A stretch of 64,000 bases of DNA, from positions 86,337,069 through 86,401,068 of the forward strand of contig OX638130.1 in the NCBI GenBank assembly GCA_951804985.1. The letters run 5' to 3'. Below are positions 34,048-46,568 of this stretch, one piece after another. How positions within the stretch are numbered: the stretch's first letter is position 1; each line of letters begins with the position of its first letter. The notes under the pieces were generated by a model. That model was not told the DNA's origin. It saw nothing but the letters and a program-made list of their open reading frames with translations, and made no database searches. A program made the position numbers and the translations under genes. This DNA comes from Dryomyza anilis (Eukaryota > Arthropoda > Insecta > Diptera > Dryomyzidae).

Positions 34048-35080
34048 TCGTCACTGTCATGCCAAAGGGGCGAATGTGCATTTTTAAAAATGTTGGGAAA
34101 TCAAATTTTAAAGTTTGAAGTGCTTTAAAAATTAGAAAAAAAAAAATTTTTTTTTCAATTTTTTCTGTTATTTTGGTTTATTCATGAATTATTATAACGT
34201 ATATATAATATCTTTCGATTTGGACAATTTACTGAATTATAAATACGAATTTTGTGAGGCTATATCCTGACCAAAACGCAAATATTTTTGTTTTTTATGA
34301 TATAACTTTTTATTAGCTCAAAATTTAAAAATGATGTAAAGGAATTAATTGTTTGTTTTTAAAGCACCTATCTATTGGCATCATTATTTAAAAATATGTT
34401 GCCAAACATTAATTTGCAATTTGTTATTTGAAGGAAATTTTTTTGGCAAATTTAAATAATGATACCAGTCGATAGGTGCTTTAAAAACAGACAATTAGTA
34501 CCTTTAAACTACTATTTTATATTGCACGAATAAAAAGTTATAGCAAAAAAACGAAGAAATTGGAAAAATTGAAAATCTTGTCATGCCAAAAGGGCGAATC
34601 TTTCATTTTTCGCCATAACTATTTATTGGTACGAGATAAAATAGTGGTGTAAAAGCATTTATTGTTTGTTTTTAAAGCACCTATCGATCTGCATCATTAA
34701 TTAAAAATATTTTGTTGCAAATAACAAAAATTCGAAAAATTGAAAATCTTGTCATGCCAAAAGGGCGAGTCTTTCCTTTTTCGCCATAACTATTTATTGG
34801 TACGAGATAAAATAGTGGTGTGAAGGCATTTATTGTTTGTTTTTAAAGCACCTATCGAACTGCATCATTATTTAAAAATATTTTGCCAAACATTTTTTCC
34901 TGCAAATAACAAATGGAAAATTAATGTTTGACAAAATATTTTTAATTAATGATGCAGATCGATAGGTGCTTTAAAAACAAACAATAAATGCCTTCACACC
35001 ACTATTTTATCTCGTACCAATAAATAGTTATGGCGAAAAAGGAAAGACTCGCCCTTTTGGCATGACAAGATTTTCAATGC
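34048..35080. mobile_element. Foldback element with TCGTCACTGTCATGCC terminus, copy 1
   Basis: Left end TCGTCACTGTCATGCCAAAG and GGGCGAATGTGCA. Inside, a module beginning CTTGTCATGCCAAAAGGGCG and containing AAAGCACCTATCGATCTGCA occurs twice in direct orientation (34578 and 34750) and once inverted (34910-35070). The outer right end seen in the sister copy at 58967 is missing. There is no coding capacity. Confidence 0.75.
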
Positions 35081-37912
35081 TATTCAATAAATAACAGAAA
35101 TCACTTTTAATCAGTTTGAAATGTTCTATAAATTTTAAAAATAATTAAATTAAAAATAAACCCAAATTACATTTTAAGTCAGCAAAGGACATTTCAATTT
35201 CTTAAAAATTAAACTAAATTCTTGCCTTTATAAAATAGCTATAACTCACATTCATAAAATAAAGAAATAATAAAAAAATTTATTTATATAATTTATTTGA
35301 GCATTTTATTTATGAATAAGTTTCGCATTAAAACATAAAATCAGAATCCCAAATCAAACATTTTTGGAAATTCGCGTTGAAGATCAATATAAATTAATAG
35401 CAAAATGTAAAATAGTTTAAAGACAAAAAACATAAAATAATAATAGTAATAATAATAATAATAGTATTAAATATAACAAAACTTAGCGTAACGCACTAAA
35501 ATCACATTTTATACAATTTAGAAACATTTTTAATTGCTTTATAAAACTTGTAAGACAATTAATTTAAATAACATAAAACAAAAAACAAACAAGGAATTTT
35601 TAAAGTGAGCAGCGCTAAAATAAAAATTATGACTATTTTTGTTTTGCTACTTCTTCGTGTTGTTTATGATAAAACACTTGGTTTTTATTTCGTTAATCTA
35701 TATTTACAATTAGTTTAATATGTTTTTTTTTATATTAGGATTTGTTTTGCTTGTCTTTTGTGTTATTCCCAAATAAAAACAAAATGGCGACAATGTAGTT
35801 GAAATTGAAAACTTAGATTTTTAAAAATCTAAATTGAACTGACTCAGAATGGATCACTCAAAAGAGTGACTTATAAAATGAACAAAAACTACTTTGTGAC
35901 AAAGCACTTTGTAATGAATGCATTTTTTTTAACATAGCTGCTGTGCTGTAGGCAGTTTTTAAAAAGTGCAGAAAAATAAAAGATAAAAAAAAAGAATATG
36001 GAAAAAACTACACTCCAGAAACATGGCATACAAAATTTCTATATAATTTAAGAGTGCTGATTTTGACTGCGTTTAATTTTAAAAACTAGAAACGATAACA
36101 GAAAGTTGCTCTTTTTTTGATAGTTTAGAATATTATTATAAATTAGTGAAAACATTTTCTGTTTTAACATTAGAACCTAAATAGCAAAAAAAAATGCCAA
36201 GATAGTCTAAAGAAATTGATATTTGTTAAGTTTACATACAAATAACTTGAAAACCTCGAACCGTTAACAAAAAATTAAAAATGTTGTATAATAGTTTGGA
36301 CTATATTGTAGATTACCATGAATCATTTTCTTTTTTATCATAAGATTCTAAATACCGAAAAAATAACATCAAAATTTACTAAAGAAATTAAAATTTCTTG
36401 AGTTTACATACAAATAACTTGAAAACTAAATGGTATATTTTGCTTTTGGATTATATTGAATTAAGTCTAAACAATTTAATGTAAAATTGCGTTTAAAATT
36501 TTAAAAAAATACTTTTGTAAATTTTTGAAATTTTTTTATTCTAAAAAGTATCGGAAAGGTAAGAATAATTTTGATGGCAATTTGTGTTAAAGATTATATA
36601 CAAATGACCTGAATTCTAAATGGAATATTGGCATTTGTTTTTATATTAAAATTGGCTTTTACAATTAGAGTTAAAATTGCATTTAAACTTTTTTTGAAAA
36701 CTATTATAAAGTTGGGTAATTTTTTTATGCTAAAAAGTGTCTGAAAACGTTCGGTAATTTTTTTATTCTAAAAGGTGTCTGAAAAACGTCCAAAAATTCG
36801 AATGCCATTTTGTGGAAAATGTAGCGTGTTAGAAAATAAAAACAGAGTACACATTAAAAAAAACAGCCTCAGCAAATTAGCGAAAAAAAATCATCTTGAG
36901 TGCAATAAATAGTTTTTACATAAGCAGCATTTTAAACTTAAACATAAAAATAGTCAGTATAATCATTATAATCTTTAGCATAATCATCATTATATTTAGC
37001 ACAATCCACAGCTTTACTGCATAAAAAACGTTTTGACTTTTACAATTAGTTACACATCGTATAATTCAAATGTGTTTTTTCGACTGCAAGTTTGTTTTTT
37101 GTTTTTTTTTTTTTTTGTTTATTATATATTTTATTAATTATGTAGTTTATTTATGTACAAGGAATTTTTTTTTGTTGTCGTTTTTTTTTTGTTATTTTTT
37201 TTTTTTGTTATTTTTTTTGTTGTTAATTCTAATGCTTATAAAATATACACAAAACTAAAGTTTATATAAATTTGGTTTTCTATGACAAGAACATTATTTT
37301 GCGACGCACAAAAGCACTAGGTCGCTGCTACTGCAGACATTATACAAGTGCTATAGCAGCAGCGACAGCACAGTAGGGGGTCTTCTCACATTTTTTCATT
37401 TTTTATTTCGTTTTTCATTTAATTTTAGTTTTTATTATTTGCTTTTTATTAATTTGTTTTATTTTGACTTTAACTATGTCTGCTGCTGTTGCCTCGTCGT
37501 CGTCGTGTTTCAATTCATCAAATTTCTTTGTAACATAAATATTTTATAAATAAAATTTTGAAAATAAAAATAACACATTAAATTGTTTCTCTTTTTGTTT
37601 GTTTGATGTATACTATAATATAAATCTATCACTAGCGGCTATTACATGAATTAATAATCGTTTTGAAATTACATGATCTTCTTTTTTGTTAATTTGCGTC
37701 TGCTATTATTTTTTTTTAAGTTTTTTTTTGTTTTTTTAGATTTTCTTCTTATTAAAAACTACACGTTTTTGTTAAATATATATATAATTAGTTGTTTGTT
37801 TCTTGTTTAAAATATATGTTATATAATAATTATAATTATTTTTTGTTTTGTTTGTTTTGTTGGTTTGTTTGTTTGTTTAAATGTAAAAACTAAATTACTT
37901 ATTGAGCTAGAA
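35081..37912 (-). other. Region after the ZNRF stop codon: likely long 3' UTR and flank
   Basis: AT-rich DNA directly downstream of the RING gene's stop. Many AATAAA-like hexamers on the minus strand prevent choosing a polyadenylation site. It includes T-rich runs at 37090-37230, a short hairpin at 37321-37366, and satellite-like repeats at about 36060-36810. There is no other gene. Confidence 0.4.
36060..36810. repeat. Roughly 180-bp satellite, minor array
   Basis: About four degenerate units marked by TACATACAAATAACTTGAAA and TTTTTTATTCTAAAA. They share their layout with the larger array at 44870-46270. Confidence 0.65.
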
Positions 37913-37970
37913 CTAGTCGCCAGGATGTTCAGGACAGGAGCGATTTACCTCGAACCATCGATCGATGCAG
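37913..37970 (-). CDS. ZNRF1/2: ZNRF1/2-like E3 ubiquitin ligase, exon 4 (end of RING)
   Basis: Last exon. Acceptor TTTTAAACAG (minus strand, to 37971) and TAG at 37915-37913. It encodes CIDRWFEVNRSCPEHPGD, completing the RING with its final Cys residues and ending exactly where vertebrate ZNRF1 and ZNRF2 end (SCPEHPxD, from memory). Its first base completes a Gly codon split with exon 3. The exon is only 58 bases and would be missed by ORF searches. Confidence 0.93.
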
Positions 37971-38381
37971 CTGTTTAAAATAAGAAAATGATTAGTTTTG
38001 AAAATTATATTAAAGAAAATCATCATTTTACCAATAATTCTTCATGTTCAACTTATACCTCAGACAATTTTATTGCTGTTTTTATCCAATTTACTACACA
38101 AAACGTTGTCCTTAAAAAATAATATTCCGCAATCCTATTTACCATATATATCTCGATAATAATGAAATTGAACTTTAAATTTTCATTAATATTAGGAAAC
38201 GGTGTTCTGAGGTCCAGTATTACAGTGCTAATTTCAACTTCATTTAATCTTCTAAACCTTTGTTTTTCCTAATTTTCCGAATGACGTTATATTCAACAGA
38301 CAGAAAGACAATTAGTAATCAGTTAATATGAAATTTCAAATATTTGTGATATGTTGATTATAGATGATAGGACATCTACGC

Positions 38382-38700
38382 CATTTCCATATGAAATTGG
38401 AAAAATCCAAATGAAATTGGTAAAATACCAAATAAAATTGAAATTGTCCATTTGAAATTGGGAAAAATCCAATTGAAAATGAGATTTTCCATTTTAAATT
38501 GGGAAAATTCTAAATGAAAATGAGTTTTTTCATTTGAAATTGCAAAAATTCCAAATGAAATTGTAGTTTTTCATTTGAAATTGAGCAAATTACAAATGAA
38601 ATTGAGTTTTTTCATTTTAAATTGAGAAAATTTCAAATGAACTGCAAAATCTAAAATTGTGAAAATTCAATTTGAAATTGTGAAAATTTTAAATGAAACT
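38382..38700. repeat. Minisatellite of CATTTGAAATTGxxAAAATT units
   Basis: About seven variants of a roughly 40-45-bp unit built from AATGAAATTG and CATTTGAAATTG motifs, each half partly inverted relative to the next. Confidence 0.75.
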
Positions 38701-39309
38701 TATATTTTAATGTTGTTTCCCGAGACAAAATTTCTGGCATTTTTCGGGAATATTTCGGGCATATTTCCGGCAAACGCACAGCTAAATGGAATATCTTAGG
38801 AAGTGTATAGCATGTTGTAAAATTTGATGGCATTTTAATGGCAGATTCACGCCATTTTTGGGGAATGGTCAGAAAAAGACAGATTTTAATACAAACTCCG
38901 CCTTACTCTGTTTAAAATATGTCTGGGGTTGCCGGGCTCTAGGTCTACCAAATGCAATATGTATTTTGCACTGGTTCAAAAAAACAACAACAGTAATTGA
39001 ACAAAAAAAAAAAACCAAAAACTTGTTGACCGATCGTACAGCTCTTTCGCTAGCAGCCAAGCTTCCTCATCGGCAGTCTGGTATGCAGTTTGTGCTTAGC
39101 TAAACCTATAACTTCACTTTGTATAATGAACAAAATGTGAATTTTGTTCAGCACAAAGCAACGAGAAGGCAAACAGCGAAAACTGCGCCAAGTTTAATTT
39201 TTGTCAATTACTGTAGTTGTATTGCAGCAATTTCGTATAGGCAGTAGAGTCTGTCTCTACAGTGTTCAAATACGAGAACTGCACTTTGGATAAAAATTAA
39301 ATCTGCTTA

Positions 39310-39935
39310 AAATACACAAAATCGTTCAGGTGTTTTACGAAATATTTCGTAAAATACACGAAAGAACTTTCGTAAATTTATGATAAAATTACTAATATTA
39401 ATTATTTATTTTACGAAACTACTCGTAGATTTGATCTACGAAAGCCATTCGTACAAAATACGAAAGATTCGTAATTTATTGAATATTTGTGAATATATTT
39501 TCGAATATATTCGTACATTTTATGAAAGTATTCGTACTTTCGACGATAGCATTCGTACATTTATAAAATATATGAAACATTTTACGAATCTTTCGTAAAA
39601 TACACGAATACTTTGTTTAAAAAAACTGACTATGAAAATGACGATTCATAAAATAATGAAAAATATGAAATATGATACTTTTGACACAAAGAGAACTAAC
39701 ACAGAACACATTTTAAATCTTTTTGTATTTATAACTATCTATTTGCGACCGCAACTGATTTCTGTTACGAATGATTCGTAAAAAATGTTTCGTAAAAGTT
39801 TACATATAGCTTCAAATTTACGAATGTTTAGTAATTTTTTCGTAAAATGTAAAGCTAATTCATAAAATTGTATTCGTGTATTTTACGAAATTAAAAATTA
39901 CGAACAAATATTTCGTAAAATGTCCTAGAAATTAT
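39310..39935. repeat. Cluster of TTTACGAA/TTCGTAAA motifs
   Basis: More than twenty copies of TTCGTA or TACGAA with variable spacing, many forming short palindromes such as TTCGTAAAATACACGAA. A decayed palindromic element or tandem array. It is not coding. Confidence 0.65.
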
Positions 39936-40097
39936 TTTGAGTGTAATATTGGGTACAACTTTTACTTCACCATTTCAAAATTCGAAATTAAAGAAAAATA
40001 TTTTGATTTTCGGAGAATTGTCTGGGAAAATAGTGATACAAGTTGAAGAATTTATTGGCATAAAAAAAAAAAAAAACTATAAATCTATTGAACTTAC

Positions 40098-40203
40098 CCT
40101 TTATGATAGATACAAAGACATGGCAATCGCGCAATTACATCGCCGGGATTTAAATCTTCTAAGCAGATCACACATTCACCCTTTGCGTCGGTGAGCACGT
40201 CCT
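40098..40203 (-). CDS. ZNRF1/2: ZNRF1/2-like E3 ubiquitin ligase, exon 3 (most of RING)
   Basis: Acceptor TTTTTTAG and donor AAAGG|GTAAGT on the minus strand. Both junction codons are split and join in phase. It encodes EDVLTDAKGECVICLEDLNP and GDVIARLPCLCIYHKG, the first two Cys pairs and the central Cys/His positions of the RING. The order and spacing match ZNRF1/2 closely. The RING would recruit an E2 enzyme and direct ubiquitin transfer to substrates at membranes (known for the family). Confidence 0.95.
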
Positions 40204-40269
40204 CTAAAAAATTATTTAAAATTTAATATTTGAGCGTATTTTAACAAAAATAAATTTTCTGATGTGTTC

Positions 40270-40540
40270 TGATTCCGAATTGATGTGAATTAAAGAGCGA
40301 AATGAATTATTGAGTAAAATGAATTATTGATTAAAATGAATAAACGGTTGAAATCAATAATATATTGATTAAAATGAATAAATGCATTATTGATAAGAAT
40401 AACTATTAATGAAAATGTATTGATGATAGAAATGAATTAGTGCAGTAATTGTCATTAATTATTGATTACAATGAATTCTTAATTAGATATATTGATTAAA
40501 ATTAATGAATTCTTATAAAAATGTTCCAGTTTCAGAAATA
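40270..40540. repeat. Minisatellite of AATGAATTATTGATTA units
   Basis: About twelve degenerate units of roughly 16-22 bases (AATGAATTATTGAGTAAA, AATGAATAAACGG, TATATTGATTAAAATG). Confidence 0.75.
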
Positions 40541-41455
40541 ATTAAATTAATCTTTTTTAATCCAATTAGGTTTTTCAACTAAACTTTATTAAAGCCAAGT
40601 CAACATTAATATTAAACGCTAATTGTCTCTTAATTGCCGGCTATCATATTCTAGTATAGTATAATTATTAAAATCAATATTGTTTTACTAAACCTTATAG
40701 TATTTCACAATAATTTAGTGTGAGTCAGAGTAAAATTTGCAACATTTTATTATAGAGCATGAATCAGATTTTTATAGCACGAAAATTGCTGTCATAGAAC
40801 TTTTTGAAGTTCAAGGGTAGCGGTAGCGCTTGTAGCACACAGGCTTTTTCTGTTATAAACAAAAAAAATGATTTTAATGAATGCTTGAAAATCAAGATAT
40901 TTTCATATAAAAAAATACGAAAACAGAAATTGCAGCTTAATTTTGCAATGAATTATAAAATATATAATTTATGTAATAGGCATTTTCAATGTTTGGCATG
41001 TTTTCTCTGCAAAGGAAACTTTACAATTTTAATTTTTACAATAAAAACACAACTAAATAATCATAAATCAAATGATTCATAATTGAGAAATATAAAAACC
41101 GGAACATATCGCGGTACTTTTATCAAAGTTAAATTTTACGAACCGCAAACTTTTTATACGTTTTCTTTAAAGTGATATATTTGTCGCAAATGTTTCCCAC
41201 AATTATAACAGTATTTAATATACTTTAGAGTTGATAGATCGCAGTTCGATGTCTTCATTGTACTGTGAATGATTAATGTTACCCGGAATTTTTAAATGCA
41301 GTTTGGCTTATATTTCTTTTAATATAACTGCGACAAACAACTTTTAACTAATTGCTTTTAATATAACTGTGATAAACAACTTTTAACTAATTGAAAAATG
41401 TTTTTTATTTGATTAGTAATATCAAAAATAAGTTATCAATATCAAAAGTTCTAAT

Positions 41456-42560
41456 ACCATTTGCAAGATTAACATGTACTCATCAAATGATAGCAATGCA
41501 GGCCTCATGAGTTTTGACATCTACAACAACAATATACTTGTGGCAAACATATTTCAGATGTTTTGTACATCGTGAAAGATGCATTGTGGAAAAGTTGTAC
41601 AACGTTGTCGAAAATCTTGAACAAAAAAACGTGGTGATGTAAAGTTTATATAAATGTTCTTCAATTATTCTACAATATGCTTGTGGTAAACATATTTCAG
41701 TATCGCGAAAGAAGTATTGTGGAAAGTTGTACAACCTCGTCGAAAATGTGGAACAAAAACACATATTAAAAGTTCTAACGCCATTTGCAAGATTAACATG
41801 TACTCATCAAATGATAGCAATATAGGCCTCATGAGTTTTGACATCTACAACAATATACTTGTGGCAAACAAATTTCAGATGTTTTGTACATCGCAAAGGT
41901 TGCATTGTGGAAAAGTTGTACAACGTTGTCGAAAATGTTGAACAAAAATACGTGATGGAGACAAGACAAAGTTTAAATAATTGTTTTTCAATAATTCTAC
42001 AATATGCTTGTGGTAAACATATTTCAGTATGACGACAGAAGCATTGTGAAAAAGTTGTACAACGTCGTCGCAAATGTGGAACAAAAACACATATTAAATG
42101 TTGTAATGCCATTTGAAAGATTGACATGAACTGATCAAATGACAACAATATACTTGTGACAAACATTTTCAAGATATATTGTACATCACGAAAAAAGCAT
42201 TGTGAAAGTTGTACAACGTCGTCGAAAATCTTGAACAAAAATACGTGGTGGAGCCAAGACAAAGTTTATATTATAGTTCTTCAATTTTTCTACAATATGC
42301 TTGTGGTAAACATATTTAAGCATCGTGAAAGAAGCATTGGAGAAAAAGTTGTAGAACGTCGTCGAAAATGTGGAACAAAAACACATGGTGGGACTAAGCC
42401 TACAACTTTGTCGAAAAGTTTGAACAAAAATACGTGGTAAGGCTTTGACAAAGTTTCTTTAATTGTTTCTCATTTATTCTACAATATGCTTGTGGTAAAC
42501 ATAAAAGAAGCATTCGAGAAAAAGTTGTAGAACGTCGTCGCCAATGTGGAAATGAAACAA
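41456..42560. repeat. Tandem repeat with 325-bp unit
   Basis: TTGCAAGATTAACATGTACT recurs at 41461 and 41785, and in diverged form at 42113, a spacing of about 324-328 bases. Each unit contains two related halves marked by CTTGTGGTAAACATATTTCA and GTTGTACAACGTCGTCG. Roughly three and a half units are present. The open frames are by-products. Confidence 0.85.
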
Positions 42561-43087
42561 GTCCTTAATTTCTGTAATTGTTTTTGAATTATTAGAGCAA
42601 AATTCTGGCAAATCCAAAGTACAGGACATGATCGGGAATTGATTACTGAATTTTTTCTTGGTTATAACTCGAACTGTGACAAGACCAAAATGATACCATC
42701 ATGCTTTCCTCAATCGGGTTTATTTCTACCAGACAAATTTTAAATAAATCACAACCTAGAAATAAATTTGTGTAAGGCATAAAAAAATGGCAACATAACA
42801 AAAAATATCTCTCTTATTTTTTGAAATCATTGCAGGAAATTAAGTTTTAAAGGAATACTTTTTGTAATCAGTGGCATATTTCAATATAAAAAATATTTAT
42901 TGTTTACGAGAAACAAATTTACAAACAATATGTTTGCGATAAATACAAAACTGTGCAAAATTAAAACCATTGTGTGTGACTGAAGTCTACTTTGAATTTT
43001 TACTAGTGGTCATTAATATAGTTATCAATATCTTTATTTCATTATCTTCAAGTGTTAAATATTTTATTTCCTTATTACATTACTTAC

Positions 43088-43183
43088 CATTGTATGAAAG
43101 ACGAGGTTTCGTTAGGCACATAACTAAATGACATTCAATATCATCGGGTAGCACAAATTTGCTGCAAACAGGGCATTTTATGC
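43088..43183 (-). CDS. ZNRF1/2: ZNRF1/2-like E3 ubiquitin ligase, exon 2 (zinc finger)
   Basis: Acceptor TCTCTTTGCAG and donor AATG|GTAAGT on the minus strand. It encodes GIKCPVCSKFVLPDDIECHL, VMCLTKPRLSYN. The C-x2-C ... H-x3-C pattern and the KPRLSYN linker are hallmarks of the ZNRF zinc finger just upstream of the RING. The exon is 96 bases and is recognised only by its conserved sequence and splice sites. Confidence 0.94.
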
Positions 43184-43448
43184 CTGCAAAGAGAAAAAAT
43201 ATATAAAATGTTAATACGGTGTAATATTTATAATGCTAGTAATTAATACTATTAATTATTATAATGATTGTACTATTAATTTCTATTGTTGCTTTTATTT
43301 TTTCTATACATTTCATATTAGAACAAAAACAATAATAAATCGTTATCATTTAATAAAAATAATTATGCCAAATTAATTAACTGATTATTGAGTTCAAACT
43401 TTTTCGAATAAATTATTATAGACATACAACACAGTGTACCATACGATA

Positions 43449-43800
43449 ATTTGCGACTATATAAAGGATTTTTCAAGAGAAACGCTACAAAAGTAGAGCG
43501 ACAGGGACAGCAAACGACGCCATATTTCCTGCCGCTCTTTTCACATTTCTCTTCAGTAAGGTTTGCCATTTCATGATGGAAAGATATACGAATTCGATTT
43601 TCGGTAGTAAATTTTAATAATTTCGACTCGTTGTTGGCTCGTATATCTTTCCATCATAAAACATTTCTCTTACTGAAGAGAAATGTCAAAAGAGTGGCAA
43701 GAAATATGGCGTCGTTTGCTGTCCCTGTCGCTCTACTTTTGTAGTGTCCCTGTTGAAAAACCCTTGAAAACCCTTGTAACGCTCTTATTGAAAAACCCTT
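43449..43800. mobile_element. Foldback MITE with GGGTTTTTCAA termini, copy 3
   Basis: Inside ZNRF intron 1. Left end AAGGATTTTTCAAGAGAAAC and right end GCTCTTATTGAAAAACCCT. The arms pair around about 43620, with CATTTCATGATGGAAAGATA and its inverse. Confidence 0.82.
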
Positions 43801-44869
43801 TATTATCTTTCATAGACTCAAATGATCGTGTTTGAGAACATAGTGCTACAAGGATTCAAATTTTAATTCATCTTTCGATTTGGGTACGGCTTTATGGAAA
43901 TTTGGAATGGTTAATCTTGAATTTGAAATCAGTTTTTTGTCCAGAATTTGTAGTCAAATTTAGATAATAAGGATTTCTAAACAGTTAAGTATATAATATT
44001 TATTTAAAATGATACCAGATTTAGTTTATTTATTTGAGGAAAGTTTATTTTTTATATAGACATGATTATTAATATAATCGAAATGGTTTATAAAGTAAGT
44101 TCATATTGAATTCAAAACCTAACAACAAATAGCATTAATAAAATTCCAATGTTCAAGATTACGAATTTATTTTTTTTTCATTTTTATAAAAATAGCTTTT
44201 TGTTTGTTTTGAAAATGTATTTATAATTTTAAAATAAACCTCTTTAATTGACATTAACATTCAACTCATCGTTCATAAATTGACAGATAGATTTAATAAG
44301 GATTTTTTTTCAATCACTCTTTCAAAATTTTAAATTTCTTTAATTTCCTCTACAACAAGTAATTTTACTTTCTACCGAATTGTGTGAAAAATGAATTGTC
44401 TGTCTGTGTGATTTATATAAATTTCCCCAAGTTGCTTTGGTCAAATTAGAAATTCCTCGAAATTTTCACTGATAATTTTAATGATGTCATCAATTTAAAT
44501 GCGGCGACATTAAAATAAATACGTCGCAATATTCATGTTAAATCATCAACACCTTTTACAATATATAGATGCAAAAATGAAAATAAAAACAAACTTTATA
44601 TAATAATGGCAAAGATAAAAAGATCAAGATAAGTACGGTTTTTTTTTCTATATTTATTATTTATTTATTCAAACAAACAAATGCTTTATTAATGCAAATG
44701 CATTAGAAAAACTCATTAGAGTTGTTATTTGCTGTTTAAAAACAACTTGAGGTAATTTAAATTACACTACTCTACAAATGAGAAAATTTAAATTTAAATA
44801 ATTAAGTACAAAAAAAATTAAAATGTCCAAAAAATATTAAAATTTTTCGACTTATTTTGAAAATAAATT
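43801..44869. other. ZNRF intron 1, AT-rich
   Basis: No element or gene is recognised. Confidence 0.5.
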
Positions 44870-46270
44870 GTATTATTAGCCATCCTTATTAAATTAAAAT
44901 TAACATTGATAATTGCAAATAACATTATATTTAAAATTTTTTGTATATCTTATTTTGTAAAGTGTGGTAATTTTTTTATTCTAAAAATTGTGTCAATTTT
45001 CTTTTCTAATTCGATTTTTCTAAAGTTTAGATTTAAATAACTCGATCAATAATTAGAATATTAATGTTTCATTTTATATTGAAACTAGCCATGACATTTT
45101 AAAATAAAATGATGTATAAATATTTTTGGTAAACTACTTTTGTAAACTTCGACAATTTTTTTATTCTAATTCGATTTTCCTAAAGTTTAGATTTTAATAA
45201 CTCGATCAATAATTATAATATTAATGTTTCATTTTATATTAAAACTAGCCATGACATTTTAAAATAAAATGATGTATAAATATTTTTGGTAAACTACTTT
45301 TGTAAACTTCGACAATTTTTTTTACTCTAAAAAGCACTTGAAAAGGGTTTGAAATTTTTTAATGCAATTTCGCTAAGATTCTGTTTCAAATAACTTGAAA
45401 ACTAATTGCGATATTGGCATTTATTTATAAACCAAAATTGTTGTTATCAATTTAAAAACAAATTGTGTTTATAGTTTTTTTTTATTATTTTTGTAAAGTG
45501 CGGTGATTTTTTTTCTTCTAAAAAGTGCATGAAACTTCTAATGCAATATTCCAAAAGTTTAGATGTAAAATAATTGAAAACTAATTGGAATATTGTAATT
45601 TCTTTTTATATTAATATTAGCCTTAACTATAGAAATTCAAATTATGTTTAAAGTTTGTTTGGAAAACAGCTTTTGTAAAGCTCGGCCATTTTTTGTATTA
45701 TAAAAAGTGGCATAAAAAAGGGCAGACATTTTTAATACAATTTTATTAAGGTTTAGATGCAAAATACTTGAAAATAAATTTCTCTTTATATTAAAAGTAG
45801 CCTTGAGAATTATAAATAAAATTAAATTTAAAGATTTTTCAAAAACTACTTAAGTTCGGAATTTTATTTTCTCAAAATTTCTAATACAATTTTATTTTAT
45901 TAAAATATTCAAAAACAAATCGGTATATTAAATTTTTTTTATATTAAAATTAGTCTTGACTAATGAAAGTAAAATTATGTTTAAATTTTTTTGGAAAACA
46001 GCTTTTATAATGCTCTGCAATTTTTATACTAACGAATCTAAAAAAAATAACAGACATTTTTAATGCAATTTCCCCAAGGTTTAGATTCAAATAACTTGAA
46101 AACTAATTGAAATATTGGCATATATTAAAATATTAAAATTAGTCTAATCAATTAAAAAACCAAATAAGTTTAATTTTTTTTAATATTTTTTTATAAAGTT
46201 CTCTAATTTTGTTATTTTAAAAGTAGTAAAACAGACACCTAAAATTTCAATTGTAATTTTCTAAAAACCT
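44870..46270. repeat. Roughly 180-bp satellite array in ZNRF intron 1
   Basis: Seven to eight degenerate units of about 150-193 bp. Markers recur in a fixed order: TTTAGATTCAAATAACTTGA, AACTAATTGGAATATTGGCA, TTATATTAAAATTAGCC, and CTTTTGTAAAGTTCGGTAAT followed by TATTCTAAAAAGTG. Two neighbouring units (about 45000-45310) are nearly identical, showing recent duplication. A related shorter array lies at 36060-36810. Confidence 0.78.
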
Positions 46271-46568
46271 TACTGCAGTGAGAAACAGCACACTCCAATT
46301 ATATAGAATTGATGAAAAATCATGTTGAGTAGTGTTATTATTTAATGCTAATGCAAATAAATAAAACTGATACTTGGTTGAACTATGAAAGAGTCCAAAG
46401 GTGACTTATAAATGATTTAGCAGTTGATTAACATTTCAATTAACATTTAGCTAAATTCGTTTAGGATGCACATATAAAACTATTGGAATATTCATGGGGT
46501 TTTATAATTTTTTTAAAACAGTTTTTTTTTTCTTTAAAAAAACATTTTTCTATTTCTGGTTGACTCAC

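Larger units (their letters stand above)
37971..40097. other. ZNRF intron 3, with two repeat arrays
   Basis: Holds a minisatellite at 38382-38700 and a TTCGTAAA-rich stretch at 39310-39935, plus a less AT-rich piece around 38850-39250 with no recognised content. The open frames there have no coding support. Confidence 0.6.
40204..43087. other. ZNRF intron 2
   Basis: Contains an AATGAATTATTGATTA minisatellite (40270-40540), a 325-bp tandem repeat (41456-42560) and otherwise AT-rich DNA. The many open frames on both strands between 41480 and 42440 follow the tandem repeat and have no coding motif. Confidence 0.65.

Noticed and set aside
41483..42440. Overlapping open frames of 64-151 codons
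   Set aside because: They are by-products of the 325-bp tandem repeat. Their peptides repeat with the unit and match no family.
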